DNA of 64,000 bases from Streptomyces sp. NA02950 (GTDB lineage: Bacteria; Actinomycetota; Actinomycetes; Streptomycetales; Streptomycetaceae), in NCBI RefSeq assembly GCF_013364155.1, contig NZ_CP054916.1, positions 7,003,001 through 7,067,000 on the forward strand, written 5' to 3'. Every line of letters begins with the position of its first letter. Position 1 is the first letter of the stretch. This document shows positions 47,519 through 54,935 of this stretch, piece after piece. The translations under genes and the position numbers were made by a program. The notes under the pieces are model-generated. The model searched no databases. It saw only the letters and a list, made by a program, of their open reading frames with translations, and had not been told where the DNA came from.

Positions 47519-47540
47519 GTTCAACTGGTGTTCGGGCGGG
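47519..47540 (+). promoter_or_regulatory. Candidate PHO box (PhoP binding)
   Basis: Two 11-base direct units, GTTCAACTGGT and GTTCGGGCGGG, resemble the Streptomyces PhoP unit GTTCACC plus four bases. They lie 56-77 bp upstream of the chosen start of a PhoX-like phosphatase gene. The first unit matches five of seven bases (GTTCA-C), the second four. Confidence 0.45.
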
Positions 47541-47595
47541 GGCGGGAGCGTGGGCGGGCAGTCCGGAGGAGATGTCTGCCGCTCAGGAGATGAAG

Positions 47596-49032
47596 ATGCC
47601 GTTCACCCGAAGAGATTTCGCGAAGCGTTCCGCGTACACCGGGGCCGGGGTCGCCCTCGTCGGCAGTGCCGGGGTGCTCGCCACCGCGCCCGGCGCCGTC
47701 GGCGCGGAGGACATCCACGGCGCGGACGCGGCGGACGCGGCCCGGCTTGGATACGGGCCGCTCGTCTCCGACCCCAAGGGGATCCTCGCCCTCCCCAAGG
47801 GCTTCCGGTACCGCATCATCACCCGCACCGGTGAGACCACCCTCGAGACCGGCGAGTCCACCCCCTCCAACCACGACGGCACCGCCACCTTCCCTGGGAC
47901 CCGCGGCGCGACCCTGCTGGTCAACAACCACGAGCTGAAGGGCCCCCGTTCGGGCTGGCCGCACCCCGTGCCGCTCACCGAGGGGCTGGTCTACGACCCG
48001 GCGGCGTCCGGCGGCTGCACCGTCGTCGAGGTGTCCAAGCACGGCGACCACGTCAGCGAGTGGGTCGGCATCGCGGGCACCTCCACCAACTGCGCGGGCG
48101 GACGCACCCCCTGGGGCACCTGGCTGACCTGCGAGGAGACCGAGGACAAGGCCGGTCAGCACGGGATGACCAAGGACCACGGCTACGTCTTCGAGGTCGA
48201 CCCGCACGACCGCCGCGCCAACCGCGATCCCAAGCCGATCAAAGCCCTGGGCCGGTACGCCCACGAGGCCGTGGTCGTGGATCCCAAGCGCGGCGACCTC
48301 TACCTCACCGAAGACGCCTCCGGACCGAACGGCCTCTTCTACCGCTGGACCCCGCCGCGCGGCTTCGAGCACGGCCGCGGCAAGCTCCGCACGCTCGCCG
48401 ACGACGCGGGTGCGCTCCGCGCACCCGTGTGCTACGACTCCGGCGGCCGGTTCGTCGACGACCTGTCCCGCGCCACGAAGACCGGCACGGTCTACGGCGT
48501 GGACTGGGTGGACGTCCCGGACCGCGACGCGAAGTCGACGCCGGTCCGCAAGCAGTTCACCGACGGCCGGATCACCCGCGCCCGCAAGCTGGAGGGCATG
48601 TGGTGGGCCGACGGCGGCGCGTACATCGTCTCCTCGTTCGCCCGTGAAGAGAGCCCGGTCCAGCACGACGGCCAGGTGTGGTTCTACGACCCCAAGCGCC
48701 GCACCCTCACCCTCAAGGTGCTGCTGGGCGTCAACCCCGACCCCGCCGAGGACGGCGCCTTCGACGGCCCGGACAACATCACCGTCTCGCCCTACGGCGG
48801 ACTGGTGATCGCCGAGGACGGCGAGGGCATCCAGCACCTGTTCGGCGCCACCGAGGACGGCCGGACGTACCCGATCGCCCGGAACGAGCTGAACATCGGC
48901 AGCGCGGAGGAGCCGGAGTTCAGCGAGTTCACCGGTGTGGTCTTCTCGCCCGACGGCCACACCCTCTACGCCAACATCCAGGACCCGGGCATCATGCTCG
49001 CGATCACCGGGCCCTGGCGCCGCCAGCGCTGA
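47596..49032 (+). CDS. Secreted PhoX-like (DUF839) phosphatase
   Basis: This 478-residue protein is exported by Tat: TRRDFAKRSAYTG followed by a hydrophobic core and cleavage after APGAVGA. The mature part is the PhoX/DUF839 beta-propeller: KGILALPKGFRYRIITRTGE, NHDGTATF, LLVNNHELKGPRSGW, GGRTPWGTWLTCEETE, GRYAHEAVVVDPK, LYLTEDASGPNGLFYRW and DGPDNITVSPYGGLVIAEDG. Family members are Ca/Fe-dependent alkaline phosphatases. ATG 47596 has AGGAG six bases upstream; ATG 47572 and 47590 have poorer spacing. A candidate PHO box and the minisatellite lie upstream. It may correspond to S. coelicolor phoC (from memory, unverified). Confidence 0.9.
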   Translation: MPFTRRDFAKRSAYTGAGVALVGSAGVLATAPGAVGAEDIHGADAADAARLGYGPLVSDPKGILALPKGFRYRIITRTGETTLETGESTPSNHDGTATFPGTRGATLLVNNHELKGPRSGWPHPVPLTEGLVYDPAASGGCTVVEVSKHGDHVSEWVGIAGTSTNCAGGRTPWGTWLTCEETEDKAGQHGMTKDHGYVFEVDPHDRRANRDPKPIKALGRYAHEAVVVDPKRGDLYLTEDASGPNGLFYRWTPPRGFEHGRGKLRTLADDAGALRAPVCYDSGGRFVDDLSRATKTGTVYGVDWVDVPDRDAKSTPVRKQFTDGRITRARKLEGMWWADGGAYIVSSFAREESPVQHDGQVWFYDPKRRTLTLKVLLGVNPDPAEDGAFDGPDNITVSPYGGLVIAEDGEGIQHLFGATEDGRTYPIARNELNIGSAEEPEFSEFTGVVFSPDGHTLYANIQDPGIMLAITGPWRRQR

Positions 49033-49053
49033 CCCGCTCACGCTCCACCCTCG

Positions 49054-49092
49054 ACGCGAACGGGGCCGGGAATCCTCCGGCCCCGTTCGCGT
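49054..49092. terminator. Terminator of the PhoX-like gene
   Basis: A 16-bp perfect stem (49054-49069 with 49077-49092) has a 7-base loop, 22 bases after the stop and five bases before the next start codon. Confidence 0.85.
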
Positions 49093-49096
49093 TGAC

Positions 49097-50179
49097 GTGA
49101 GAGTGAGTTCCGATCGCGTCCGCACCACCCGCTTCTCCGTCCTGGACCGCTCCCGCACCCGCCAGGGCCGGGACCGGTCACGGGAGCTGCGCGACACCGT
49201 GCGGTTCGCGCGGCAGGCCGAAGCCCTCGGCTACCACCGCTTCTGGGTCTCGGAGCACCACAGCGTGCCCGGCGTGGCCGGTTCGGCGCCCACCGTGCTG
49301 GCGGCGGCCGTGGCCGGGGCGACCACCCGCATCCGGGTGGGCACCGGCGGGGTGATGCTGCCGAACCACCGCCCGCTGGTGGTGGCGGAGCAGTTCGGGG
49401 TGCTGGAGTCCCTCTACCCGGGCCGGATCGACATGGGCCTCGGCCGTTCCGTCGGCTTCACCGACGGCATACGGCGCGCCCTGGGCGCCGGCAAGGACGC
49501 CGCCGACGACTTCGGCACCCGGCTGGGCGAGCTGCTCGGCTATTTCACCGGGGACCAGCGCGCCCACCCCCAGGTCCACGCCCACCCCGCCGAGGGGCTG
49601 ACCCTCCCGGCGTTCGTCCTGGCCACCGGCGCCGGGGCGGATGTGGCCGCGGCCGCCGGACTCTCCCTCGTGATCGGCGACTTCCGCGGCGAGGACACCA
49701 TGCTGCGCGCGATCGAGCGCTACCGGAGCGGCTTCCGCCCCTCGGGGTGGTCGGCCGAGCCCTATGTGATCGTCTCGGGCAATGTCGCGGTCGCCGAAAC
49801 GACCGAGGAGGCCCGCCGCTTGCTCGTCCCCGAGGCCTGGGCGATGGCCTACTCCCGCACCCACGGCGTCTTCCCGCCGCTCACCCCGCCCGAGGAGATC
49901 GAGGATCTGGCGATGAGCGGGAGGATGAGCGAGAAGGAACGCGGCTTCTGCGAACGGGGCCTGAGCGCCGGGCTCCACGGCACCGAGAACGAAGTCGCCG
50001 CCGCGCTCGACGGGTTGATCGGGCGCAGCGGCGCGGATGAAGTGCTGGTCACCACCAGTACGTACGACCGTGGGGCCCAGCTCGACTCCTACCGGCGGCT
50101 CGCCCGGCTGGCGGGCCTGACTGAGCCGTCGGTGCCGTCGGAGTCGTCCGAGCCGACGCGGTCGGCGGACGCCGCTTGA
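49097..50179 (+). CDS. Luciferase-like flavin monooxygenase
   Basis: This is a 360-residue LLM-class oxidoreductase using reduced FMN or F420. FSVLDRSRTRQG, FWVSEHHSVPGVAGSAPTVL, RIRVGTGGVMLPNHRPLVVAEQFGVLESLYPGRID and GLGRSVGF are the family motifs of the MsnO8-type subgroup. The start is GTG 49097 or GTG 49103; with a terminator directly upstream and no ribosome binding site, the start is uncertain and may be leaderless. The C-terminal 20 residues are Ser/Pro/Glu-rich. The substrate is unknown. Confidence 0.88.
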   Translation: MRVSSDRVRTTRFSVLDRSRTRQGRDRSRELRDTVRFARQAEALGYHRFWVSEHHSVPGVAGSAPTVLAAAVAGATTRIRVGTGGVMLPNHRPLVVAEQFGVLESLYPGRIDMGLGRSVGFTDGIRRALGAGKDAADDFGTRLGELLGYFTGDQRAHPQVHAHPAEGLTLPAFVLATGAGADVAAAAGLSLVIGDFRGEDTMLRAIERYRSGFRPSGWSAEPYVIVSGNVAVAETTEEARRLLVPEAWAMAYSRTHGVFPPLTPPEEIEDLAMSGRMSEKERGFCERGLSAGLHGTENEVAAALDGLIGRSGADEVLVTTSTYDRGAQLDSYRRLARLAGLTEPSVPSESSEPTRSADAA

Positions 50180-50236
50180 TCTGCGCGGCGGTACCGACCG
50201 CGGCACGCTCCTCCGCCGCGGCTCACCGCCCAGCCC

Positions 50237-51499
50237 TCAGAGGGCCTTTCCGGCGGGCTTGACCATGCCGCGCACGGTCCGTGAGTCCACGTACTCACCC
50301 ATCGCTGTCATCTCCCACTCACCCGAGAACTGCTTGATCAGCTTCGCCATCATCACGCCCGTGCGCGGCTCGGCGTGCGTGATGTCGAAGCGGACCAGCT
50401 CCTCCCCGGTCTGGCCGTCGACCAGGCGGCAGTACGCCTTCGCCACATCGGTGAACTTCTGGCCGGAGAAGGAGTTGACCGTGAAGACCAGCCCGGTGAC
50501 CTCCGGCGGCAGTCCGCCCAGGTGGACGGTGATGGTCTCGTCGTCGCCCCCGCCCTCACCGGTGAGGTTGTCACCGGAGTGCTGGATCGCGCCGTTGAGA
50601 ATCGCCAGCTTGCCGAAGAAGCAGGCGTCGATCTTCTTGCGGTCGACACCGAAGGCGATGACCGACGCGTCGAGGTCGATGTCCTTGCTGCGGAAGGCGG
50701 GCTCCCAGCCGAGGCCCATCTTCACCGAGCTGAGCAGCGGACGGCCGCCCTTGACCAGTGAGACGGTCTGGTTCTTCTGGAGGCTGACCCGCCCCTTGTC
50801 GAGGTTGATCTTGCCGCTGGACGGTGCACCGACAGCGGCGGGCGCGGCGGCCGGGGGAGCGGGCGGCGCGGCGCTCGGCGTGGGCGGCGGCGGGGCCTGG
50901 AAACCGGCGGGCGGACCGGACGGCGGCGGCGCCTGCACCGGTGGCGCGGCGGGCGCGGCCGGGGCCGGGGCCGTGGCCGGAGCGGCGGGTGTGGCGGGCT
51001 CCTCGACCGAGACGCCGAAGTCGGTGGCGATCCCCGCCAGCCCGTTGGCGTAACCCTGGCCCACCGCGCGGACCTTCCACGCACCGTTCCGCCGGTAGAC
51101 CTCCACGACCACGAGCGCGGTCTCGGTGCCGAGCCGGGGCGGGGTGAAGGAGGCGATCACGGCACCGTCATCGGCGCCGCGGACGGTGGCGGTGGGCTCG
51201 GTGCCCGAGAACGTCGCACCCGGCTGGTCCAGGCTCGCGGTCACCACGATCTTCTCGATGTCGGCGGGGACGGCGGCGGTGTCGACGGTGATGGTGTCGC
51301 CCGCGCCCCCGGCGCCCGCGCGGTGGGTCACACCGGGGCCGGACGGCTGGTTGTAGAAGACGAAGTCGTCGTCGGAGCGCACCTTGCCATGGGCGGTGAG
51401 CAGCAGGCCCGACACGTCGAGCCGCACCGGGGCGGTGACGTCCACCGCCACTCGGGCGACGGGGAGGGGGAGGTTCGAGCCGGGAGTCATTGCGGTCAT
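50237..51499 (-). CDS. Double TerD-domain tellurium-resistance-type protein
   Basis: This 420-residue protein has two stress-type TerD-related domains joined by a Pro/Ala linker. The first half (VARVAVDVTAPVRLDVSGLLL, DDFVFYNQPSGPGV, ITVDTAAVPADIEKIVVTASLD, LVVVEVYRRNGAWKVRAVGQGY) is TerD. The linker (about residues 200-260) is nearly all Pro and Ala. The second half (KINLDKGRVSLQKNQTVSLVKGG, LGWEPA, DLDASVIAFG, NGAIQHSGDNLTGEGGGDDETI) is another TerD copy. TerD domains bind Ca and take part in stress and development. The start is uncertain (51490, 51499 or 51517); 51499 is used. Confidence 0.88.
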   Translation of the reverse strand: MTAMTPGSNLPLPVARVAVDVTAPVRLDVSGLLLTAHGKVRSDDDFVFYNQPSGPGVTHRAGAGGAGDTITVDTAAVPADIEKIVVTASLDQPGATFSGTEPTATVRGADDGAVIASFTPPRLGTETALVVVEVYRRNGAWKVRAVGQGYANGLAGIATDFGVSVEEPATPAAPATAPAPAAPAAPPVQAPPPSGPPAGFQAPPPPTPSAAPPAPPAAAPAAVGAPSSGKINLDKGRVSLQKNQTVSLVKGGRPLLSSVKMGLGWEPAFRSKDIDLDASVIAFGVDRKKIDACFFGKLAILNGAIQHSGDNLTGEGGGDDETITVHLGGLPPEVTGLVFTVNSFSGQKFTDVAKAYCRLVDGQTGEELVRFDITHAEPRTGVMMAKLIKQFSGEWEMTAMGEYVDSRTVRGMVKPAGKAL

Positions 51500-51716
51500 G
51501 ACTGGGGTAACGAACATCCTCGCTTTACGGTTCCTTGACCTGCTCCGTCCCCGGACGGGCGTCGCGACGGGGCGCCACCGCCGCTTCAGCGCTCCTCCCA
51601 CTCCGCCCGGTCCCCGCCGCGGGCTTCGGCGTACGCCAACGCCACCGGCAGTGAGGGAAGCGGCCCGCCCGCCGACCATCAGCGCTTTTGTCATTGTTCA
51701 GTGCTTTCGTCCGGCT
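51500..51716. other. Spacer before the beta-propeller remnant
   Basis: This stretch holds the upstream region of the TerD gene. Around 51689-51715 it becomes locally less GC-rich (TTTTGTCATTG, TTTCGTCC). I see no gene in it. Confidence 0.4.
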
Positions 51717-52106
51717 TTCGTCCGGTTCAACGACGTCGACGCTTCTTCGCCGCGCGACGGCCTGGTGGTCGGTGACTACGCCAAGCAAGTCGGCGGTGTG
51801 GTGGCGCAGAGCTGGAACGGCAAGGCGTGGCAGTCCGCTGTCGCTCCGGTGCCCCGAGAGACCGAGGAAGGCCGATTCTGGGCCGTCGACACCCGCGCTC
51901 CCGGCGATGCCTGGGGAGCGGATGACGCCTCATGGCGCACATCCTCCGACCGAGCCCGTACTTGTGGGCTGCTCCAGCACTGGGACGGCAGCCGCTGGAC
52001 GGCGCAGAGGCTCCCGGATATCGGCAAGGGGTACAACGGCTGGTCCTTGTCGGACGTCACCGCGCTCGCCGCCGATGACGTGTGGGCGGTGGGCCGTAGG
52101 TTGCGC
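51717..52106 (+). pseudogene. Remnant of a secreted beta-propeller protein
   Basis: An open stretch of about 130 residues carries repeating blade motifs, FNDVDASSPRDGLVVGDY, AQSWNGKAWQSA, RAPGDAWGADD, LLQHWDGSRWTAQRLP and DVTALAADDVWAVGRR. These match Streptomyces secreted proteins with DxWAVG and HWxGxxW blades. It lacks a start codon, ribosome binding site and signal peptide, and the similarity stops abruptly after VWAVGRR. It looks like the internal fragment of a deleted gene. A partial functional gene is unlikely. Confidence 0.6.
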
Positions 52107-52218
52107 GGGGAAGAGGGAAGCCGGGCCGGACCATCGACGTCACCGGCGATCACCCGGCTACGGGATCCCGGGAGGTGGGTCCCGGCTCGTGCTGACCGCG
52201 CGCCGGTAGTGGTGCGCG

Positions 52219-52254
52219 AGAGGGGGATGGGCGGGTGCCGGCCCATCCCCCTCT
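52219..52254. terminator. Terminator of the minus-strand ATPase gene
   Basis: A 14-bp perfect stem AGAGGGGGATGGGC/GCCCATCCCCCTCT with an 8-base loop lies 22 bases beyond the stop at 52276. Confidence 0.85.
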
Positions 52255-52275
52255 GCCGGTCCCAGGCTGATGACC

Positions 52276-52743
52276 TCAGTCCGCCGCGATCTCCGCCCAG
52301 ACGGTCTTCCCCGGGGCATCGCCGGACCGGGGCACCACCGCCCAGCGCTCGGCGAGCTGCGAGACGAGGAACAGCCCGCGCCCGCTCTCGGCCTCGGGAT
52401 TCGCCGGGTGCAGGGTCGGGCGCTTCTCGGCCCGGGTGTCCGACACCTCGATCCGGATCGGACCGGGCGTGAACGGCGGTGCGGTCAGCCGCAGATGGAA
52501 GTCCCGCCCCGGGATGCGCCCATGGCGTACGGCGTTGGCCGCCAGCTCGCCGGCGATGAGTGTCGCGGTCTCGTTAAGACCGGAGTCGTACGGGTACCCC
52601 CACTGGGCCAGCCGGTGCGATACGAGTCGCCGCGCGAGCCGCGCACCCCGCGCGGTCGAGGTGAAGCGCATGGCGAACTCGCCGGGGGCAGAGGGGGAAT
52701 GTCCGCCTCCCGTCCCTCGTGTGGGGGCTTTTTCGGTCGTCAT
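52276..52743 (-). CDS. Anti-sigma-factor-like HATPase
   Basis: This 155-residue protein has the RsbW/SpoIIAB-type GHKL kinase fold: NETATLIAGELAANAVRHG (N box), IRIEVSDTRAEKRP (G1-like) and ESGRGLFLVSQLAERW (G2). In Streptomyces such small ATPases sit beside XRE/DUF397 pairs, as here, and may act on sigma or regulatory proteins. ATG 52743 faces the divergent XRE gene. The first 20 residues are Gly/Ser/Pro-rich. Confidence 0.85.
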   Translation of the reverse strand: MTTEKAPTRGTGGGHSPSAPGEFAMRFTSTARGARLARRLVSHRLAQWGYPYDSGLNETATLIAGELAANAVRHGRIPGRDFHLRLTAPPFTPGPIRIEVSDTRAEKRPTLHPANPEAESGRGLFLVSQLAERWAVVPRSGDAPGKTVWAEIAAD

Positions 52744-52791
52744 GGGTACGAGCCTTGCGGTGCCCTGCCTAGCCTGACCAGGAAGCGCGCG

Positions 52792-52816
52792 TGTACGGAC
52801 AGTCCCTGTACGGACA
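52792..52816. promoter_or_regulatory. Twin TGTACGGACA repeats in divergent promoter
   Basis: TGTACGGACA occurs at 52792-52801 and 52807-52816, a 15-base period. The pair is flanked by the inverted arms CGCGTGT and ACACGCG. It lies between the divergent ATPase and XRE genes and could be the XRE protein's own operator. Confidence 0.45.
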
Positions 52817-52838
52817 CGCGAAGTGCGGAGGGAGGGAG

Positions 52839-53654
52839 ATGGCGATGGCGGGGACGGAAAGGTCGGCGTTCCTGAAGGGCTTCGGCAAACAACTGAAGCT
52901 CTTACGCGAACGTGCCGGACTCACCCAGGCGGAGCTGGCGTCGCGCCTCGGGTACAGCACGGAACAGGTGGCCTCGGTGGAGTGCGGGCGCCGCATTCCG
53001 AAGCCGGAGCTGATCGACAAGGCGGATGAGGTTCTGGAGGCCGGGGGCCTCCTGAAGGCGATGAAGGAGGAAGCCGCACTGGCGCGGTATCCGGCGTTCT
53101 TCCGCGATGCCGCGCGCCTGGAAGCCGAAGCGGTTGAGCTGTACGCCTATGACACCCATGTGATCAAGGGGCTCTTGCAGACGGAGGACTACGCACGAGC
53201 CATGTTCACCATGCGGCGCCCTTTGCTGGATGAGGAAACCGTTGATCAACGGGTCGCCGCACGGATGGAACGTCAGGCGATCTTTAACGTGCGCCCCGCG
53301 CCGTTGCTGGGCTTCGTTCTTGAGGAATCTGTTCTGCGCAAGCCGTTCGGTGGAAAACAGGTGCTGCGTGGACAACTTGAGCAACTGCTCCTCATTGGTG
53401 AGAAGCGCAACGTGGAGATCCAGGTGATGCCCACCAGTCGGGAGGACAACGCTGGCGGCGATGGGCCGCTGACCCTCATGACGCCCAAGGGCGGCGAACA
53501 ACTTGCTTACCTGGAATGTCAAGGGCACAGCACACTGCTCACTGACCGAGAAGAGGTCCGCCCTATCGCTGCACGGTATGGGATCATCCGGGCGCAGGCT
53601 CTCAACCCACGGGAGTCATCGATCTTCATTGAGAAGGTGCTGGGAGAGCTATGA
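52839..53654 (+). CDS. XRE-family regulator with DUF5753 domain
   Basis: This 271-residue DNA-binding protein of the Streptomyces WhiJ-like type has the HTH KLLRERAGLTQAELASRLGYSTEQVASVECGRR at the N-terminus and a DUF5753 domain (LQTEDYARAMF, RMERQAIF, LGFVLEESVLRKPFGG, VEIQVMPTS). ATG 52839 or 52845 both fit the strong GGAGGGAGGGAG. The next gene overlaps by ATGA and encodes the DUF397 partner. Such trios are numerous in Streptomyces and affect development. Confidence 0.92.
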   Translation: MAMAGTERSAFLKGFGKQLKLLRERAGLTQAELASRLGYSTEQVASVECGRRIPKPELIDKADEVLEAGGLLKAMKEEAALARYPAFFRDAARLEAEAVELYAYDTHVIKGLLQTEDYARAMFTMRRPLLDEETVDQRVAARMERQAIFNVRPAPLLGFVLEESVLRKPFGGKQVLRGQLEQLLLIGEKRNVEIQVMPTSREDNAGGDGPLTLMTPKGGEQLAYLECQGHSTLLTDREEVRPIAARYGIIRAQALNPRESSIFIEKVLGEL

Positions 53655-53902
53655 GTGACGGCATAGGCGAACTGGTCTGGTTCAAGAGCAGCTACAGCGG
53701 CGCCCAGGGCGGCGAGTGCGTCGAGGTCGCCATGGACTGGCGTAAGAGCAGCTACAGCGGCGGCGAGGGCGGCGACTGCGTCGAGGTCGCCGCATGCCCC
53801 GGCACCATCCACGTCCGGGACTCCAAGGACACCACCGGCCCGGTCCTCACGTTCACGGCCGACGAGTGGGCCGCGTTCGTAGGGTTCGCGGCCAACGGCT
53901 AA
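53651..53902 (+). CDS. DUF397 protein with duplicated N-terminal motif
   Basis: This 83-residue partner of the XRE regulator repeats the DUF397 core: WFKSSYSGAQGGECVEVA (residues 10-27) and WRKSSYSGGEGGDCVEVA (residues 30-47), followed by the usual VRDSKDTTGPVLTFTADEWAAFV. At DNA level the two copies are near identical (53683-53735 versus 53743-53795), so the duplication is recent. Its TAA stop overlaps the opposite-strand TAG stop of the uronate dehydrogenase at 53899-53902. Confidence 0.92.
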   Translation: MSDGIGELVWFKSSYSGAQGGECVEVAMDWRKSSYSGGEGGDCVEVAACPGTIHVRDSKDTTGPVLTFTADEWAAFVGFAANG

Positions 53903-54714
53903 AAGCGGTCCCACAAGGGCGGGTTGGTGCAGAAGTCGCCGCCGAGGTGCTTGGTGTCAGGGTCTCCCGGTACCAGCTCGCCCTGCTCCGCGATCAGCTT
54001 CGCCGCGTACACCTCCGCGTTGTCCCGCGGCTCGTACCCCAGCTCGCGGGCGGACGAAAGGTCCCACCACAGACGGGTGTTGGCTGAGCTGCCGTAGACC
54101 ACCCGGAAGCCCACCCCCTCCGCACTCAGCGAAGCGTGCAGCAGGCGGGCGGCGTCGGCCGGGCTCAGCCAGGTCGACAGCATGCGCACCGTGTGGGGCT
54201 CCGGGGTGCAGGAGCCGATGCGGATGGCGACGGACTCGATGCCGTACTTGTCCCAGTAGTACGAGCCGAGGTCTTCGCCGAACGCCTTCGACAGCCCGTA
54301 GAACGTGTCGGGGCGGTGCCGGACATCGATGGGGATCAGCGGATCGCTGTCAGCCACCGGGCGCGGGGTGAAGCCCACGGCGTGGTTGCTGGAGGCGAAG
54401 ACCACGCGGCGGACGCCCGCCTCCCGGGCCGCCTCGTACACGTTGTGCGTGCCCTCGAAGTTGGCGCGCAGGATCTTCTCGAACGTCGACTCCACCGAGA
54501 TGCCCGCGAGGTGGACGATCGCGTCCACGCCCCGTACGGCCTCGCGCAGCGCGTCCTTGTCCGCCAGGTCCGCGGTGATGGCGTCCGGCTCGCCCTCGAT
54601 GGGGACGAGGTCCAGCAGCCGCAGCTCGTAGCCGTGCTGCGGCAGCAGTTCGCGCATCAGGGTGCCCATACCGCCGGCGGCGCCGGTGAGAAGGACGGTG
54701 CGGGGAGCGGGCAT
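53899..54714 (-). CDS. udh: NAD-dependent uronate dehydrogenase (SDR family)
   Basis: This 271-residue extended short-chain dehydrogenase has the nucleotide motif LLTGAAGGMGTLM, the catalytic YGLSKAFGED (YxxxK) and ITADLADKDAL. The closest family is uronate dehydrogenase, which oxidises galacturonate or glucuronate to the aldarolactone; VGFTPRPVADSDPLIPID and HLGGDFCTNPPLWDRF fit it. ATG 54714 has GGGAGGA seven bases upstream. A 33-bp palindrome covers the region just upstream. It is divergent from kdgD, an enzyme later in the same pathway. Confidence 0.82.
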   Translation of the reverse strand: MPAPRTVLLTGAAGGMGTLMRELLPQHGYELRLLDLVPIEGEPDAITADLADKDALREAVRGVDAIVHLAGISVESTFEKILRANFEGTHNVYEAAREAGVRRVVFASSNHAVGFTPRPVADSDPLIPIDVRHRPDTFYGLSKAFGEDLGSYYWDKYGIESVAIRIGSCTPEPHTVRMLSTWLSPADAARLLHASLSAEGVGFRVVYGSSANTRLWWDLSSARELGYEPRDNAEVYAAKLIAEQGELVPGDPDTKHLGGDFCTNPPLWDRF

Positions 54715-54740
54715 GGGCGGATCCTCCCGGGAGCGCATTC

Positions 54741-54773
54741 TTGTCCATGTATACAGTTCAGATACATGGACAA
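54741..54773. promoter_or_regulatory. 33-bp operator palindrome between udh and kdgD
   Basis: The arms TTGTCCATGTAT (54741-54752) and ATACATGGACAA (54762-54773) are perfect 12-bp inverted repeats around a 9-base spacer. The site is 27 bases from the udh start and about 77 bases upstream of the kdgD promoter -35. Confidence 0.75.
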
Positions 54774-54849
54774 CCTAGGGAGCGGCCGCCGGTCCGTCAA
54801 GGATGTCGTCGAGGCGGAGGTGACGTCCAGCGATGTGATGCCGTGAGCC

Positions 54850-54879
54850 TTGACCGGCCCCGCGCGGCTGTCCTACGGT
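54850..54879 (+). promoter_or_regulatory. Candidate promoter of kdgD
   Basis: TTGACC (54850-54855) and TACGGT (54874-54879) are 18 bases apart, about 57 bases before the kdgD GTG start. Both hexamers are close to the principal sigma consensus. Confidence 0.55.
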
Positions 54880-54935
54880 GACGGCGTTCATGAATATAGA
54901 TGCCGATCAGAAACGTGCACGCCTAAGGGGAGCCC

